Shown here: piece after piece, positions 28,156-36,649 of the stretch
How positions within the stretch are numbered: the first letter of the stretch is position 1
Layout: each line of letters begins with the position of its first letter
NCBI RefSeq assembly: GCF_009856525.1
Contig: NZ_CP047224.1
Location: 496,001 to 560,000 of the forward strand
Origin: Neorickettsia findlayensis
GTDB lineage: Bacteria > Pseudomonadota > Alphaproteobacteria > Rickettsiales > Anaplasmataceae
Direction of reading: 5' to 3'
Length of the DNA stretch: 64,000 bases
The notes under the pieces: generated by a model
Database searches by the model: none
What the model was told of the DNA's origin: nothing
Seen by the model: the letters and a program-made list of their open reading frames with translations, nothing else
Translations under genes and position numbers: made by a program

Positions 28156-30786
28156 CTATAGAAAAATTTTCACTTCCAATCCATTTGGCACATCATCCAT
28201 TATCCATGCAATACGCGCGCTATTGGTAGCTGCCTTAATGTCGTATTCTGCTTCCATCATCTCAACTGCAGCTGTTCTTATCTCGACCAAGCTAACCTCT
28301 TTCTTCATAGAAATGGAGTGTTCTGATTTAAATTCCCTGACTTTTGCAAGAATTTTTATAAAATCACTACCAGCAAAAGTTATCTTACGACCTAAAGAGA
28401 TTTCATCAGGCCAAGTAAAACCGCTATGTAAGGATACAGCACCTGGAAAGAGTGTCGAATATATTGCATCTGTCACATATGGGAGAAAAGGCGCAAAAAG
28501 TTTTAAAATCACTGCCAGAGATATACTTAGGGCATGCAGAACACTTTCCCGCCCAAGGACGTCATTATATGCCCGAGATTTGACAAGCTCCAAGTAATTA
28601 TCACAGTACTCGTGCAAGAAGAACCTTTCTATTAGGGCTTTTGCGTGGAAATAATCACAGCTTTCAAGCGAGAGTTCCACACCCTTTACTACCTCGGATA
28701 ACCTACTAAGAATCCATAAATCAGTTACGTAACTTACCTTGAACAGTTCTGGAACACTTACAAGGAACTGCTCGATAAACCTAGCAGCGCTCCATATCTT
28801 ATTAACAAGCTTTTTACCTATAAGTAAGACGTTCTCACTAAAACATGTATCACAGCCGAGTCCTGCACTAGCACTCCAGTACCGAACAACGTCAGCACCA
28901 TGTTCAGCGATCAGCTTTATTGGATCAAGCGCATTACCCTTGGACTTACTCATTTTGCTTTTGTCGCTTGCAAGGCACCAACCACTGACCATGACTCTTC
29001 TCCATGGAACTGTTCGATACTCTAAAAATGATCGGAGAATTGTATAGAAGGCCCAAGTACGTATTATTTCATGTGCCTGCGGCCTAAGCGACATCGGCTG
29101 AAACTGTGGCCGTTTTTCGTCCAGTAATGTTGAGCACACCTCTGTTACTGGAACAGTATCCATTTGGTTTACTCCTCTTGAGTTACGCATACTCTTCATA
29201 AGTAGCGAGTAATTAATTTGCGGCGAAAGAGAGCTAGTTGCCCACGTATCTAAGACATCTTTATCCTGTATATACGTTTTTCCATTCCTAAAAATTACAT
29301 CACTCTCCACAGGTAATTCAGAGAATTCAGGTAGCAGGATACTGCCTGTTTCTTTTTCGTAATAAACCGGAACCCGCACACCAAGATACCTTTGCCTGGA
29401 AATACACCAATCCCATTTGAGCCCCTCAATCCACTGCTCTATTTTGACTCGCATTTTCTCAGGTAACCAATCAATCTCTTGGACCTTATTTTTCAGCTCT
29501 TCCTTGTGCTTTAGGATTTCAATGTACCACTGATATGTCGAGATAATCTCCAACTTTCCACCCGATCTTTCTGCACACTTAACACGATGAGTGATGTCTT
29601 CCTGTCTTGTTAAAAGACCTTCTTCCACTAACTTTTCCAACACATACTCGCGCGCATCTTCAACTTTTTTACCATCAAGTAGGTCTATTCTACCGTATCT
29701 ATCAATTACCTCGACTAAAGGAAGATCATATTTTTGCCACCACTTGATATCCATTTCGTCACCAAAAGTGCAGCACATTACAAGACCCGTTCCCTTTTCA
29801 ACTATAACGTCTGGATCAGCGATAATAGGAACTCTTTTGTTGAAGATTGGAGTAATAGCATACTTGCCTTCGAGATTTTTATAGCGCTCGTCAGAAGGAT
29901 TATAGAGAAGCGCTACACATGCAGGAAGAAGTTCTGGTCTTGTTGTACCAACCTCAAGTTTTCTCGAATTTGTACAGGATGACAGCATACTGGACCACCT
30001 CTGCTCATGAGAATTGTCCCGGGTGAAATCACCTTTGCACGCCTCATTGACTTCTAAAGCATTGTCATCAGGGTTACCAACGACAGCGGAAACATTACCA
30101 CTTGTCTTCTCCGAAGTTTTAATTGCAACCTCGCACTTACCCTGAATATCGGATTCTATACTAACGTCTCCATTCTCCTCACATAGGAAAAGAATGTAGT
30201 TCATCTTGGAGTTAAATTCTTTCTCCTCAACTTCGGCTTGCGCAATTGCTGTCTGATCCATTACATCCCAAAGTATTGGCATCTTCTTTCTATAGAGCAA
30301 GCCTTTCTCATATAGATACAGAAAGGACTCTTGTGATAGACGCTTACAGTCTTCACTGTTCGTTTGATAACTAAAATCCCAGTCAATACTTAAGCCTATG
30401 CTATCAAAAAGATCTTTGAATTCTTTAATCTTTTCTACTGAGATGGTCTCACATAGACCTATAAATTCCGTTCTATCAGACTTATAAGCTTTGACTTTAC
30501 AGGACTTTTCAACAAGTCTCTCCGTTGGAAGACCATTATTATCGAATCCCAAAGAGTAAAAGACATTTTTGCCACGCATTCTCTGGTATCGAGCTATAAA
30601 ATCGGTATGGCAATAGCTAAATACATGCCCAATATGTAGAGAGCCAGAAATGGTAGGTGGAGGTGTATCTATTGAGAAAATGTCCTTACATTGCGGAGAA
30701 AACTTGTATATCTCTTTCTCCTTCCATCTCGTCTTACAGTCACATTCGATCTGAGAAAAGTTATACCTATTTGCCAGCTTTATCAT
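28156..30786 (-). CDS. valS: valyl-tRNA synthetase
   Basis: Class I synthetase charging tRNA-Val, with CP1 editing of mischarged threonine. The HIGH motif is SLHIGHVFS (near 50-58); KMSKS reads SKMSKSKGNALDP; GTTRPELLPACVALLYNP marks the editing domain; and DVLDTWATSSLSPQ the following block. About 80 residues of hydrophilic sequence (about 195-275) are inserted just before GTTRPELL. The short C-terminal region and HIGHVFSYCHTDF wording resemble the archaeal-type ValRS known from Rickettsiales. GTG lies directly before ATG; I take the ATG at 30786. tRNA-Val(GAC) is at 46.1 kb. Confidence 0.95.
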   Translation of the reverse strand: MIKLANRYNFSQIECDCKTRWKEKEIYKFSPQCKDIFSIDTPPPTISGSLHIGHVFSYCHTDFIARYQRMRGKNVFYSLGFDNNGLPTERLVEKSCKVKAYKSDRTEFIGLCETISVEKIKEFKDLFDSIGLSIDWDFSYQTNSEDCKRLSQESFLYLYEKGLLYRKKMPILWDVMDQTAIAQAEVEEKEFNSKMNYILFLCEENGDVSIESDIQGKCEVAIKTSEKTSGNVSAVVGNPDDNALEVNEACKGDFTRDNSHEQRWSSMLSSCTNSRKLEVGTTRPELLPACVALLYNPSDERYKNLEGKYAITPIFNKRVPIIADPDVIVEKGTGLVMCCTFGDEMDIKWWQKYDLPLVEVIDRYGRIDLLDGKKVEDAREYVLEKLVEEGLLTRQEDITHRVKCAERSGGKLEIISTYQWYIEILKHKEELKNKVQEIDWLPEKMRVKIEQWIEGLKWDWCISRQRYLGVRVPVYYEKETGSILLPEFSELPVESDVIFRNGKTYIQDKDVLDTWATSSLSPQINYSLLMKSMRNSRGVNQMDTVPVTEVCSTLLDEKRPQFQPMSLRPQAHEIIRTWAFYTILRSFLEYRTVPWRRVMVSGWCLASDKSKMSKSKGNALDPIKLIAEHGADVVRYWSASAGLGCDTCFSENVLLIGKKLVNKIWSAARFIEQFLVSVPELFKVSYVTDLWILSRLSEVVKGVELSLESCDYFHAKALIERFFLHEYCDNYLELVKSRAYNDVLGRESVLHALSISLAVILKLFAPFLPYVTDAIYSTLFPGAVSLHSGFTWPDEISLGRKITFAGSDFIKILAKVREFKSEHSISMKKEVSLVEIRTAAVEMMEAEYDIKAATNSARIAWIMDDVPNGLEVKIFL

Positions 30787-31093
30787 CACACTGAACTTGC
30801 CTCTCTTTCTTTCATGTTATCCAAGAAAGGAGAACTATTAAATCACCCTCTCTCCAACAACTCACTGAGTACACTCAGAATAACACGAGAATTTTCTATA
30901 TTCTTGAGCAAAAGCTCTTTCTTTAAATGCAAAACTCGTGACTTAACAGCATATATAGGAAACAAAAATAGGTAACTGCTGTAAAGTATCATCTCCTAGG
31001 ATAAGGTATTTCGGATAAAACAACACACAACAAAACCACCCTTTGACTTGAGAAACACCTGAAGTACAATCGTTTCGTACGATAAAAAAGACA
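30787..31093. other. 307-bp divergent region between valS and prfB
   Basis: It contains the prfB promoter listed separately and presumably the valS promoter on the other strand. No small gene was recognised. Confidence 0.3.
31043..31070 (+). promoter_or_regulatory. sigma-70-like promoter of prfB
   Basis: TTGACT (31043-31048), a 16-base spacer and TACAAT (31065-31070) lie 24 bases before the prfB ATG at 31094. Both hexamers are one base from consensus. The short leader leaves little room for other upstream control. Confidence 0.5.
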
Positions 31094-32192
31094 ATGGATT
31101 TTGAAACACAAGTAGTACTGCATAATCTAAAGAAGTCCGTCGAGGTAATCAGGAGGCAGCTTTGACATCGAAAAGAAGCACGCTCGCTTGGAAGAGATTC
31201 AAGCTCTGGTTGATTCCCCCACACTCTGGGAAGATCAATCCAGTGCGCAACTCTTACTAAAAGAGAAATCACAAATAGAGACAAGCCTGAAAGAATTCAA
31301 AGAACTCTCAATTCAGCTTGATGATCTCATCGAAATGATTGAGCTCGCGTCGAAAGGGGGTGAAGAGGAAGCAATGAAAGATCTCGAAAGAGATCTTCTG
31401 TCACTCAAAGAAAAAATACAAAAAAAAGAAATAGAGTGCCTTTTTTCAGGCGAGGCAGACGGTAATGATTGCCTTCTGGAAATACAATCCGGCGCAGGCG
31501 GAACAGAGAGTAATGATTGGGCAATGATGTTACTGAGAATGTATACGAGATGGGCAGAAATTTACCACAAATTTCAGGTACAGATTGTAGATAAAGTTGA
31601 AGGAGAGGAGACTGGAATAAAATCCTGCACGCTTAAGGTAATGGGAAAGAATGCTTACGGCTGGGCTAGAACAGAAACAGGAGTACATAGGTTGGTAAGA
31701 ATTTCCCCATTTGACGCGAATGCAAAGCGCCACACAAGTTTTGCTAAAGTTTTTGTTTCGCCGTGCATTGAGGGTGAAATAAACATCAATATAGATGAAA
31801 AAGATCTAAAGATCGACACTTACAGAGCTTCCGGGGCAGGTGGACAGCATGTAAATAAAACTGAAAGCGCTGTTAGAATTACTCATTTGCCGAGTAAAAT
31901 AGTTGTACAATCACAGAGCAGCAGGTCACAGCACCAGAACAAGGCGGAGGCAATGCAAATGCTAAAGTCCAGACTATATGAGATAGAGCTTCGTAAAAAA
32001 GAAGAGAAACTCAACGCTGCACGTAATGTGGAAGATTCTATTGGTTGGGGCTACCAGATTAGATCATACGTACTACACCCGTATCAGATGATAAAAGACC
32101 TTCGTACTGGACATGAGGTAGGAAACATCACCTCAATTCTTGACGGCGATCTGGACTCTTTTATTATCGCCACCATATCTAGCAATTTCTGA
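31094..32192 (+). CDS. prfB: peptide chain release factor 2, expressed by programmed +1 frameshift
   Basis: RF2 recognises UGA and UAA and triggers peptide release. The gene starts at ATG 31094. After 23 codons it reads CTT TGA at 31160-31165; skipping T31163 continues with GAC and gives 365 residues, the same length as E. coli RF2. Downstream the protein shows the SPF anticodon tripeptide (VRISPFDANAKRH), the GGQ catalytic motif (SGAGGQHVNKTESAV) and SSRSQHQNKAEAM. Annotators often start it wrongly at 31188. The in-frame UGA makes synthesis sensitive to RF2 level (autoregulation, well established in this family). Confidence 0.96.
31151..31166 (+). promoter_or_regulatory. prfB programmed frameshift site
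   Basis: The site is AGGAGG (31151-31156), three bases CAG, then CTT TGA C (31160-31166). The internal Shine-Dalgarno-like hexamer three bases before the CTT slippery codon, the UGA stop and the following C are the classical elements of the RF2 frameshift in bacteria. The slip is CUU to UUU and releases T31163 from the frame. Confidence 0.95.
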
Positions 32193-32324
32193 AGATTCAC
32201 CTCCTAAAGGTCACTCCAGCTCTTCTCGATTCACTCACCTGAACCCAAGCTTGCAAAACTCGAGCCCGCAAATCTCTTAATAATTTTTACCAATAAAGCA
32301 AATTCTTTCTATTAGTTAGTACAT

Positions 32325-32410
32325 GATAAGTATATTTTGCCATATTTGACATGTATATTTAATAATATTCTAATTAAAAAATATAGATAATATTCTTGTA
32401 TATACTTATC
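32325..32410. promoter_or_regulatory. 11-bp inverted repeat flanking an AT-rich promoter region
   Basis: GATAAGTATAT at 32325-32335 is repeated in perfect inverted form, ATATACTTATC, at 32400-32410, ending five bases before the ATG of the downstream gene. A perfect TTGACA lies between them at 32346-32351, with AT-rich -10 candidates after it. The arrangement suggests a two-site operator or a loop in the 5' region. The regulator is unknown. Confidence 0.45.
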
Positions 32411-32415
32411 TACAC

Positions 32416-33933
32416 ATGCTGGACCGTAAATTTAAAAATCTTGTAGAAACCCTCATCCAAACTGATATTTTCGGCTTGGATACAATAGTTGAGCTAAATC
32501 TATCCCTAAAAGAGCAGAAAGCGAAACTAAAATCCATGACCATGCAATTGAAAGAAGCAGAAAATTCATTCAACAGGGATTTTAGTGGAGAAATGGGCAC
32601 GGCAAATGATCCTGAAGGACTCATACAAAGCGGGATAAGTTCACTGCTAGAAACACTCCAAGTCATCGTATTGTTTGCAAAACCTAACAAGACCGGAGAT
32701 CCTATGATCCAGACAAAATATAGAGAAAACATTACCATACAGCTAAAAGAGGCTCACGAGAAATCTCTTAACGCACTAAGCAGATTACATCTATATAATG
32801 AAATTCCAACACACGAGAAAGCTGCTGAATATATACATAACATCTTTCAAGATTCAACAAGACTCGTAACTGATATCTTAGAAGAACCAAATAGAGAAAA
32901 ACAAAGGGAACGGTACAAACAATACGAAAAAAAGGCCGAGGATAATCCCTTAACCTCCTTTCTTGCAATTACAGCACCTAACATCTATAGGACAGCAATA
33001 ACAAATACACTTACTGAGGCAAATTCTACACTAGAAAGTAGAGACCTTCAAAAACTTATTGAAGACACAATCGAGGGTGAGACAGCCAAAACAGAAAAAG
33101 TAGTTCAGATACTTGGAGAACACGCAGAGAGACATGGTAAAAAAGGAAGCACAACAAAAGAGCTGGGTATAAATGTAGTAAAATCAATAACTCAGATTGA
33201 GGCTTTAACCAGAACAACTGTAGTACAACACATCGCAGCGCTTATCCGGGTAAACCCAAGATTCTCAGTTGAGCCAGTCAACCGTAAACAAAAAAGTGAG
33301 AACAAGTCAGAATGGTTATTGAATTTTATTAAGAAAAAAATTGTTCAGTTTAAAGAAGTAATTTTTACTACAAAAAAGCCCATCTCCCCGCACGAAAAAC
33401 TAGCCAAAAAAGAAAATCTTTTCTATATTGAGTTAAAAAAGCAACTTTTATACGAAGAACCAACTAAAACTACATCAGAGGGCAAAAATATCCTTAAAGA
33501 AGAAATCATACCATCTCTCACTGCACCAGAAAGAAATCCCTTAATAGAAGAAACAACTATTACTGCACCAAAAAATGGTGGCGTTTCTGAAAATCAAGAA
33601 ACGTCATTTTCTAGCACATTAAAAAGGGAAGCTTCTACGCAAAGCACTAACAACTTTGTGCAACAGAAAAAGGATACTGAAACTCAGACAGAGAATAAAA
33701 AAGATGCTTCAACTCAGACAGAGAATAAAAAAGATGCTTCAACTCAGACAGAGAGTAAAAAAGACGCTTCAACTCAGACAGAGAGTAAAAAAGATGCTTC
33801 AACTCAGACAGAGAGTAAAAAAGATGCTTCAACTCAGACAGAGAATAAAAAGGATGCTTCAACTCAACCAAGATCTGACATTGTCGCTTGCAGCATTCGG
33901 AAAGCAGCAGAAACTTTACAACATCAGAAGTAA
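32416..33933 (+). CDS. orphan protein with tandem TQT repeats (candidate host dynein light-chain ligand)
   Basis: This 505-residue protein is not one I recognise. Residues 1-300 are predicted largely helical and charged, with a likely coiled coil near 25-50 (LNLSLKEQKAKLKSM). Residues about 300-415 are Lys/Glu-rich and probably disordered. Residues 420-485 hold six TQT motifs spaced exactly ten residues apart (unit ENKKDASTQT or ESKKDASTQT) and a final degenerate TQP. TQT in a disordered region is the anchor of eukaryotic LC8/DYNLL-binding sites, and tandem arrays are typical of LC8 hub partners. No signal peptide is present, so export would need a type IV or similar system. A secreted effector role is inference. 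The start ATG is at 32416. Confidence 0.75.
   Translation: MLDRKFKNLVETLIQTDIFGLDTIVELNLSLKEQKAKLKSMTMQLKEAENSFNRDFSGEMGTANDPEGLIQSGISSLLETLQVIVLFAKPNKTGDPMIQTKYRENITIQLKEAHEKSLNALSRLHLYNEIPTHEKAAEYIHNIFQDSTRLVTDILEEPNREKQRERYKQYEKKAEDNPLTSFLAITAPNIYRTAITNTLTEANSTLESRDLQKLIEDTIEGETAKTEKVVQILGEHAERHGKKGSTTKELGINVVKSITQIEALTRTTVVQHIAALIRVNPRFSVEPVNRKQKSENKSEWLLNFIKKKIVQFKEVIFTTKKPISPHEKLAKKENLFYIELKKQLLYEEPTKTTSEGKNILKEEIIPSLTAPERNPLIEETTITAPKNGGVSENQETSFSSTLKREASTQSTNNFVQQKKDTETQTENKKDASTQTENKKDASTQTESKKDASTQTESKKDASTQTESKKDASTQTENKKDASTQPRSDIVACSIRKAAETLQHQK
33691..33870 (+). repeat. 30-bp tandem repeat coding for the TQT decapeptides
   Basis: Units of exactly 30 bases start at 33691, 33721, 33751, 33781, 33811 and 33841; the last is changed at its 3' end (CAACCA instead of CAGACA). 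A related half unit precedes the array at about 33673-33690. Variation is limited to a few positions (AAT/AGT, GAT/GAC, AAA/AGG). The period keeps the frame, so copy number can vary without breaking the gene. Confidence 0.95.
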
Positions 33934-34089
33934 GCAATACTTCTCTGGTTTTTAACTTCTGCTCTAGCTCGGGCAGGATAACATAAAGAGGATATTTACA
34001 TGAAAAAATAAAACCATCTTTTCTTCTGCAAGGACTTTTTGTGTACCTATGCTTAATTAACATCTAGACAAATTAGTAAATATCTATAT

Positions 34090-34124
34090 TAGGATACTAT
34101 ATTTTTATTAAGAATTTTATCCTA
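34090..34124. promoter_or_regulatory. inverted repeat upstream of the polyproline/WH2-like gene
   Basis: TAGGATA (34090-34096) and TATCCTA (34118-34124) form 7-bp inverted arms separated by 21 very AT-rich bases. The repeat ends 33 bases before the ATG at 34158. It could be an operator or a weak hairpin in the leader. No classical -35 was found at correct spacing. Confidence 0.35.
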
Positions 34125-34157
34125 GTATGTTAGGAAATTTACTGATTTAGATACGCG

Positions 34158-36299
34158 ATGCAGAGTGTTCGTTATGCACCTTTCCTAACTGGAGAATTTT
34201 CAGAGGCACTATACTCAATAGCACAAATAAGCTCCTTATTGATTCGAGCCATACAGCAAAGGAGAGCACCCCTTGCTGAACAGCAGGCTCTATTAGAGGA
34301 AGCGCTTGCTCTCCACAGTGAGTTTGCTGCTGAACAGTCAAAACTCAAAGAGTTAGGTAATCCTGATAGGCGAGAGATTGTTAAGTGTCGTGATGGACTT
34401 CTCAAGTGTCTTAAACAATGTGTAAAACACATTAAACCAAATGAAAACGGTACTCCTCCTCTTTCCAGGAAAAAAGCGGCACACATAGCAGATATGCTTC
34501 AAGGGACCTGCTTCCAATTTGTAGGGACCTTAGCACAGGGCGCGCCCCATCTACCAAAGGTTGTACGTGAGATATTAAGCGTCATGCTACTAGATCATGC
34601 AGGGCTTGTGCAAAGGGCTGTAAACGCAGAGACTGCTTCCGAGTTAGCGACAATAATGGAAGATGCCGTACGTGGAGCGCTGATGACGACGAGGGCGGCG
34701 ATGTCAGGCCATTTCGTACTTGCTCTGGAGCAACAGGTAGCAACTACTCCAGGCCTCACTCCAACACCAGGCCATGGCCATGAACGCGAGAGAGCGCTGC
34801 TCTACGATTTGCTTACAAATACCAATGAATCGCTGAGGCAGAGTGTCACTGCCTCTATTCACATGGCGCGCCCAAATCTAGAGGAGGAGGTAGCACAGGA
34901 AATGGAGAGAAGTTCGGAAGAACAGCAGGAAGTAGAAACATCTGCTGAGCAGGAATCCAGTGTGGAAGAACTTACCTCCGATGAAAGAGCTGAGATTGAG
35001 ACAGATCCAGAAATGCCTCCCCTTGAGGGGTCTGAGGAGGATCTTTCTGCAGACGTAGAAGCTCAAGCAACCGAAGCTAGTCCAACCGAAGGTGCTGAAC
35101 AAGAGGAATCAACACCTTCAGAACCTTCAACACCTGAGGATCAAGAGGTGTCTGAGATACTCTACGCTGCGGAAAAAGCGGTTACGCAGGAAGACAAAAA
35201 AGCAACACCTGATCCGGAACAAATACCAGAAAATAAAAAAAGAAAGCTTGCCACGAAACGCGCAGTACTACCTTCAGAAAAAAAAGGTGAAGAAGAGAAG
35301 CAAAGAACAGAAGGAGAAGGAACTCAAACACCTGGCTTTCTTGACAGCTTATTACTAAGGGCTCTCGACTTGGCCGGCGCCATTACGCGCACCCTACTGA
35401 ATTTTATACAGCAAGTCGTAAGTGGGGAGTTTGTTAGGAGAATGTTTCAAAGAAGTAGTTCCTCCGAGCCAGAGTCACAAGCTACTAAAGAGGGACAAGA
35501 CCCTCAACGGGAACAATCAGCTCAACTTAAGCCTGACACAGCAGAAAAAACATCACACACTGCAGTACCTGATCCCCAAGCTTCCACTAAATCACCTAAG
35601 ACATTCACATATGAAAGAACTAGGCTGACTAGATCCTTCTCCGAAAGTGACCTCACGAAACATAGTAAACCTGCAACGCTGGATGAATTATTAAAATCAA
35701 TACCAGTTCAGGAAAGAGTATCTGGTAAAGGTACACAAGAGCAAGCAACTAGCAAAGGTGATAGACCTATCCCTCCTCCACCTCCATTACCTGATCCCAT
35801 TGCTACAACAACACCTGAGGTGGTTGTACGCCGTCCAATAACGCAAGAGCATAGACCATCACCTGTTGACCAGATGATGGTCGAACTGCAAGCACGACTT
35901 CAGGCAGGAAGTGGGCTAAAACCAGCAACGCCACGTGCTCCTTCACCGAAGGCGATTGAAAGACAGATAGCTCCTACTCCGCGAGAACAACTGATGCAGC
36001 AGCTTTCTCAAGTACTCGCACAAAGAAGTTCTAGGTCGCCAAGTCCAACTCGAGAAAGTTCTAGCACTCCTTCACCAGAGCCATGCACACCACCAAGCGC
36101 TGACTCACCAGCAGCCCCATCCGAGACACAATATCACACACCTACTCCACCAAGCCCTGAAACTATCCCAGTAGCACAACTAGCTGTAGCGGCCGCGGGT
36201 TTGGAAGGCGTCAAATCACATGGAACAGCGCCAGAAGGCTCAGTCAAAGCGCCTGGAACTGGAGGCACAGATGTGAAACCAGAATCACCTCAAAGGTGA
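34158..36299 (+). CDS. orphan protein with acidic, polyproline and WH2-like segments (candidate effector)
   Basis: This 713-residue protein belongs to no family I know. Residues 1-240 look helical and globular. Residues about 240-350 are strongly acidic (EEEVAQEMERSSEEQQEVE). A helical patch LDSLLLRALDLAGAITRTLL lies near 395-415. Residues 450-713 are disordered and Pro/Ser/Thr-rich. The run PIPPPPPLPDP lies near 537-547, followed at about 573-591 by MVELQARLQAGSGLKPAT, which resembles the WH2 actin-binding consensus. A weaker REQLMQQLSQVLAQ follows at 609. PolyPro plus WH2 is the layout of WASP-like actin nucleators and Rickettsia RickA/Sca2. No signal peptide is seen. Function is inferred. 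Confidence 0.75.
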   Translation: MQSVRYAPFLTGEFSEALYSIAQISSLLIRAIQQRRAPLAEQQALLEEALALHSEFAAEQSKLKELGNPDRREIVKCRDGLLKCLKQCVKHIKPNENGTPPLSRKKAAHIADMLQGTCFQFVGTLAQGAPHLPKVVREILSVMLLDHAGLVQRAVNAETASELATIMEDAVRGALMTTRAAMSGHFVLALEQQVATTPGLTPTPGHGHERERALLYDLLTNTNESLRQSVTASIHMARPNLEEEVAQEMERSSEEQQEVETSAEQESSVEELTSDERAEIETDPEMPPLEGSEEDLSADVEAQATEASPTEGAEQEESTPSEPSTPEDQEVSEILYAAEKAVTQEDKKATPDPEQIPENKKRKLATKRAVLPSEKKGEEEKQRTEGEGTQTPGFLDSLLLRALDLAGAITRTLLNFIQQVVSGEFVRRMFQRSSSSEPESQATKEGQDPQREQSAQLKPDTAEKTSHTAVPDPQASTKSPKTFTYERTRLTRSFSESDLTKHSKPATLDELLKSIPVQERVSGKGTQEQATSKGDRPIPPPPPLPDPIATTTPEVVVRRPITQEHRPSPVDQMMVELQARLQAGSGLKPATPRAPSPKAIERQIAPTPREQLMQQLSQVLAQRSSRSPSPTRESSSTPSPEPCTPPSADSPAAPSETQYHTPTPPSPETIPVAQLAVAAAGLEGVKSHGTAPEGSVKAPGTGGTDVKPESPQR

Positions 36300-36338
36300 T
36301 TCTGGATGTATTGGAGGCGAAACATTTGGCCTCCAATA
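36279..36338 (+). terminator. tandem perfect hairpins at the 3' end of the polyproline gene
   Basis: Hairpin 1 has 12-bp arms at 36279-36290 (CCAGAATCACCT) and 36294-36305 with a 3-base loop; the TGA stop codon lies inside its right arm. Hairpin 2 has 10-bp arms at 36309-36318 (TATTGGAGGC) and 36329-36338 with a 10-base loop. Neither is followed by a clear T tract, so they may stop transcription inefficiently or protect the mRNA 3' end. Confidence 0.6.
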
Positions 36339-36649
36339 ATAGCTACGGCGCACGTATAAACAATGTATATTTACAGATTATTCGATAAAACAAGGCTTAC
36401 ACTTAAAGAGCACGCAAACTAGCAGAGAGTCTGGTACACTGAAATGGATTCGCGTTCGCACAACCGATAAGCTGCTAAAATATCCAACACAAGCAAAGTG
36501 AATTTGCGTTGGAATACCATGTAAACTAGCAAAATATCCAACACACTAAAGAGTAGAAAAATTATTTCTGTACTATGTATGAACAATAACGTTTAAAATA
36601 AGGGTACGATTATTCCCTCGGAATTATAGAACGCACTTTCATAAACGCA
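36339..36649. other. 311-bp gap upstream of mutL
   Basis: No gene was seen. A short direct repeat, CTAGCAAAATATCCAACACA-like (TAAAATATCCAACAC near 36475 and CAAAATATCCAACAC near 36530), occurs twice about 55 bases apart. Its meaning is unknown. Confidence 0.3.

Noticed and set aside
33647-34063. Open frames on both strands across the 30-bp repeat (LFYSLSELKH-type and LQLRQRVKKM-type)
   Set aside because: A 30-bp repeat without stops opens several frames at once. The frame with the long helical N-terminal region (from 32416) is the one with gene-like composition.
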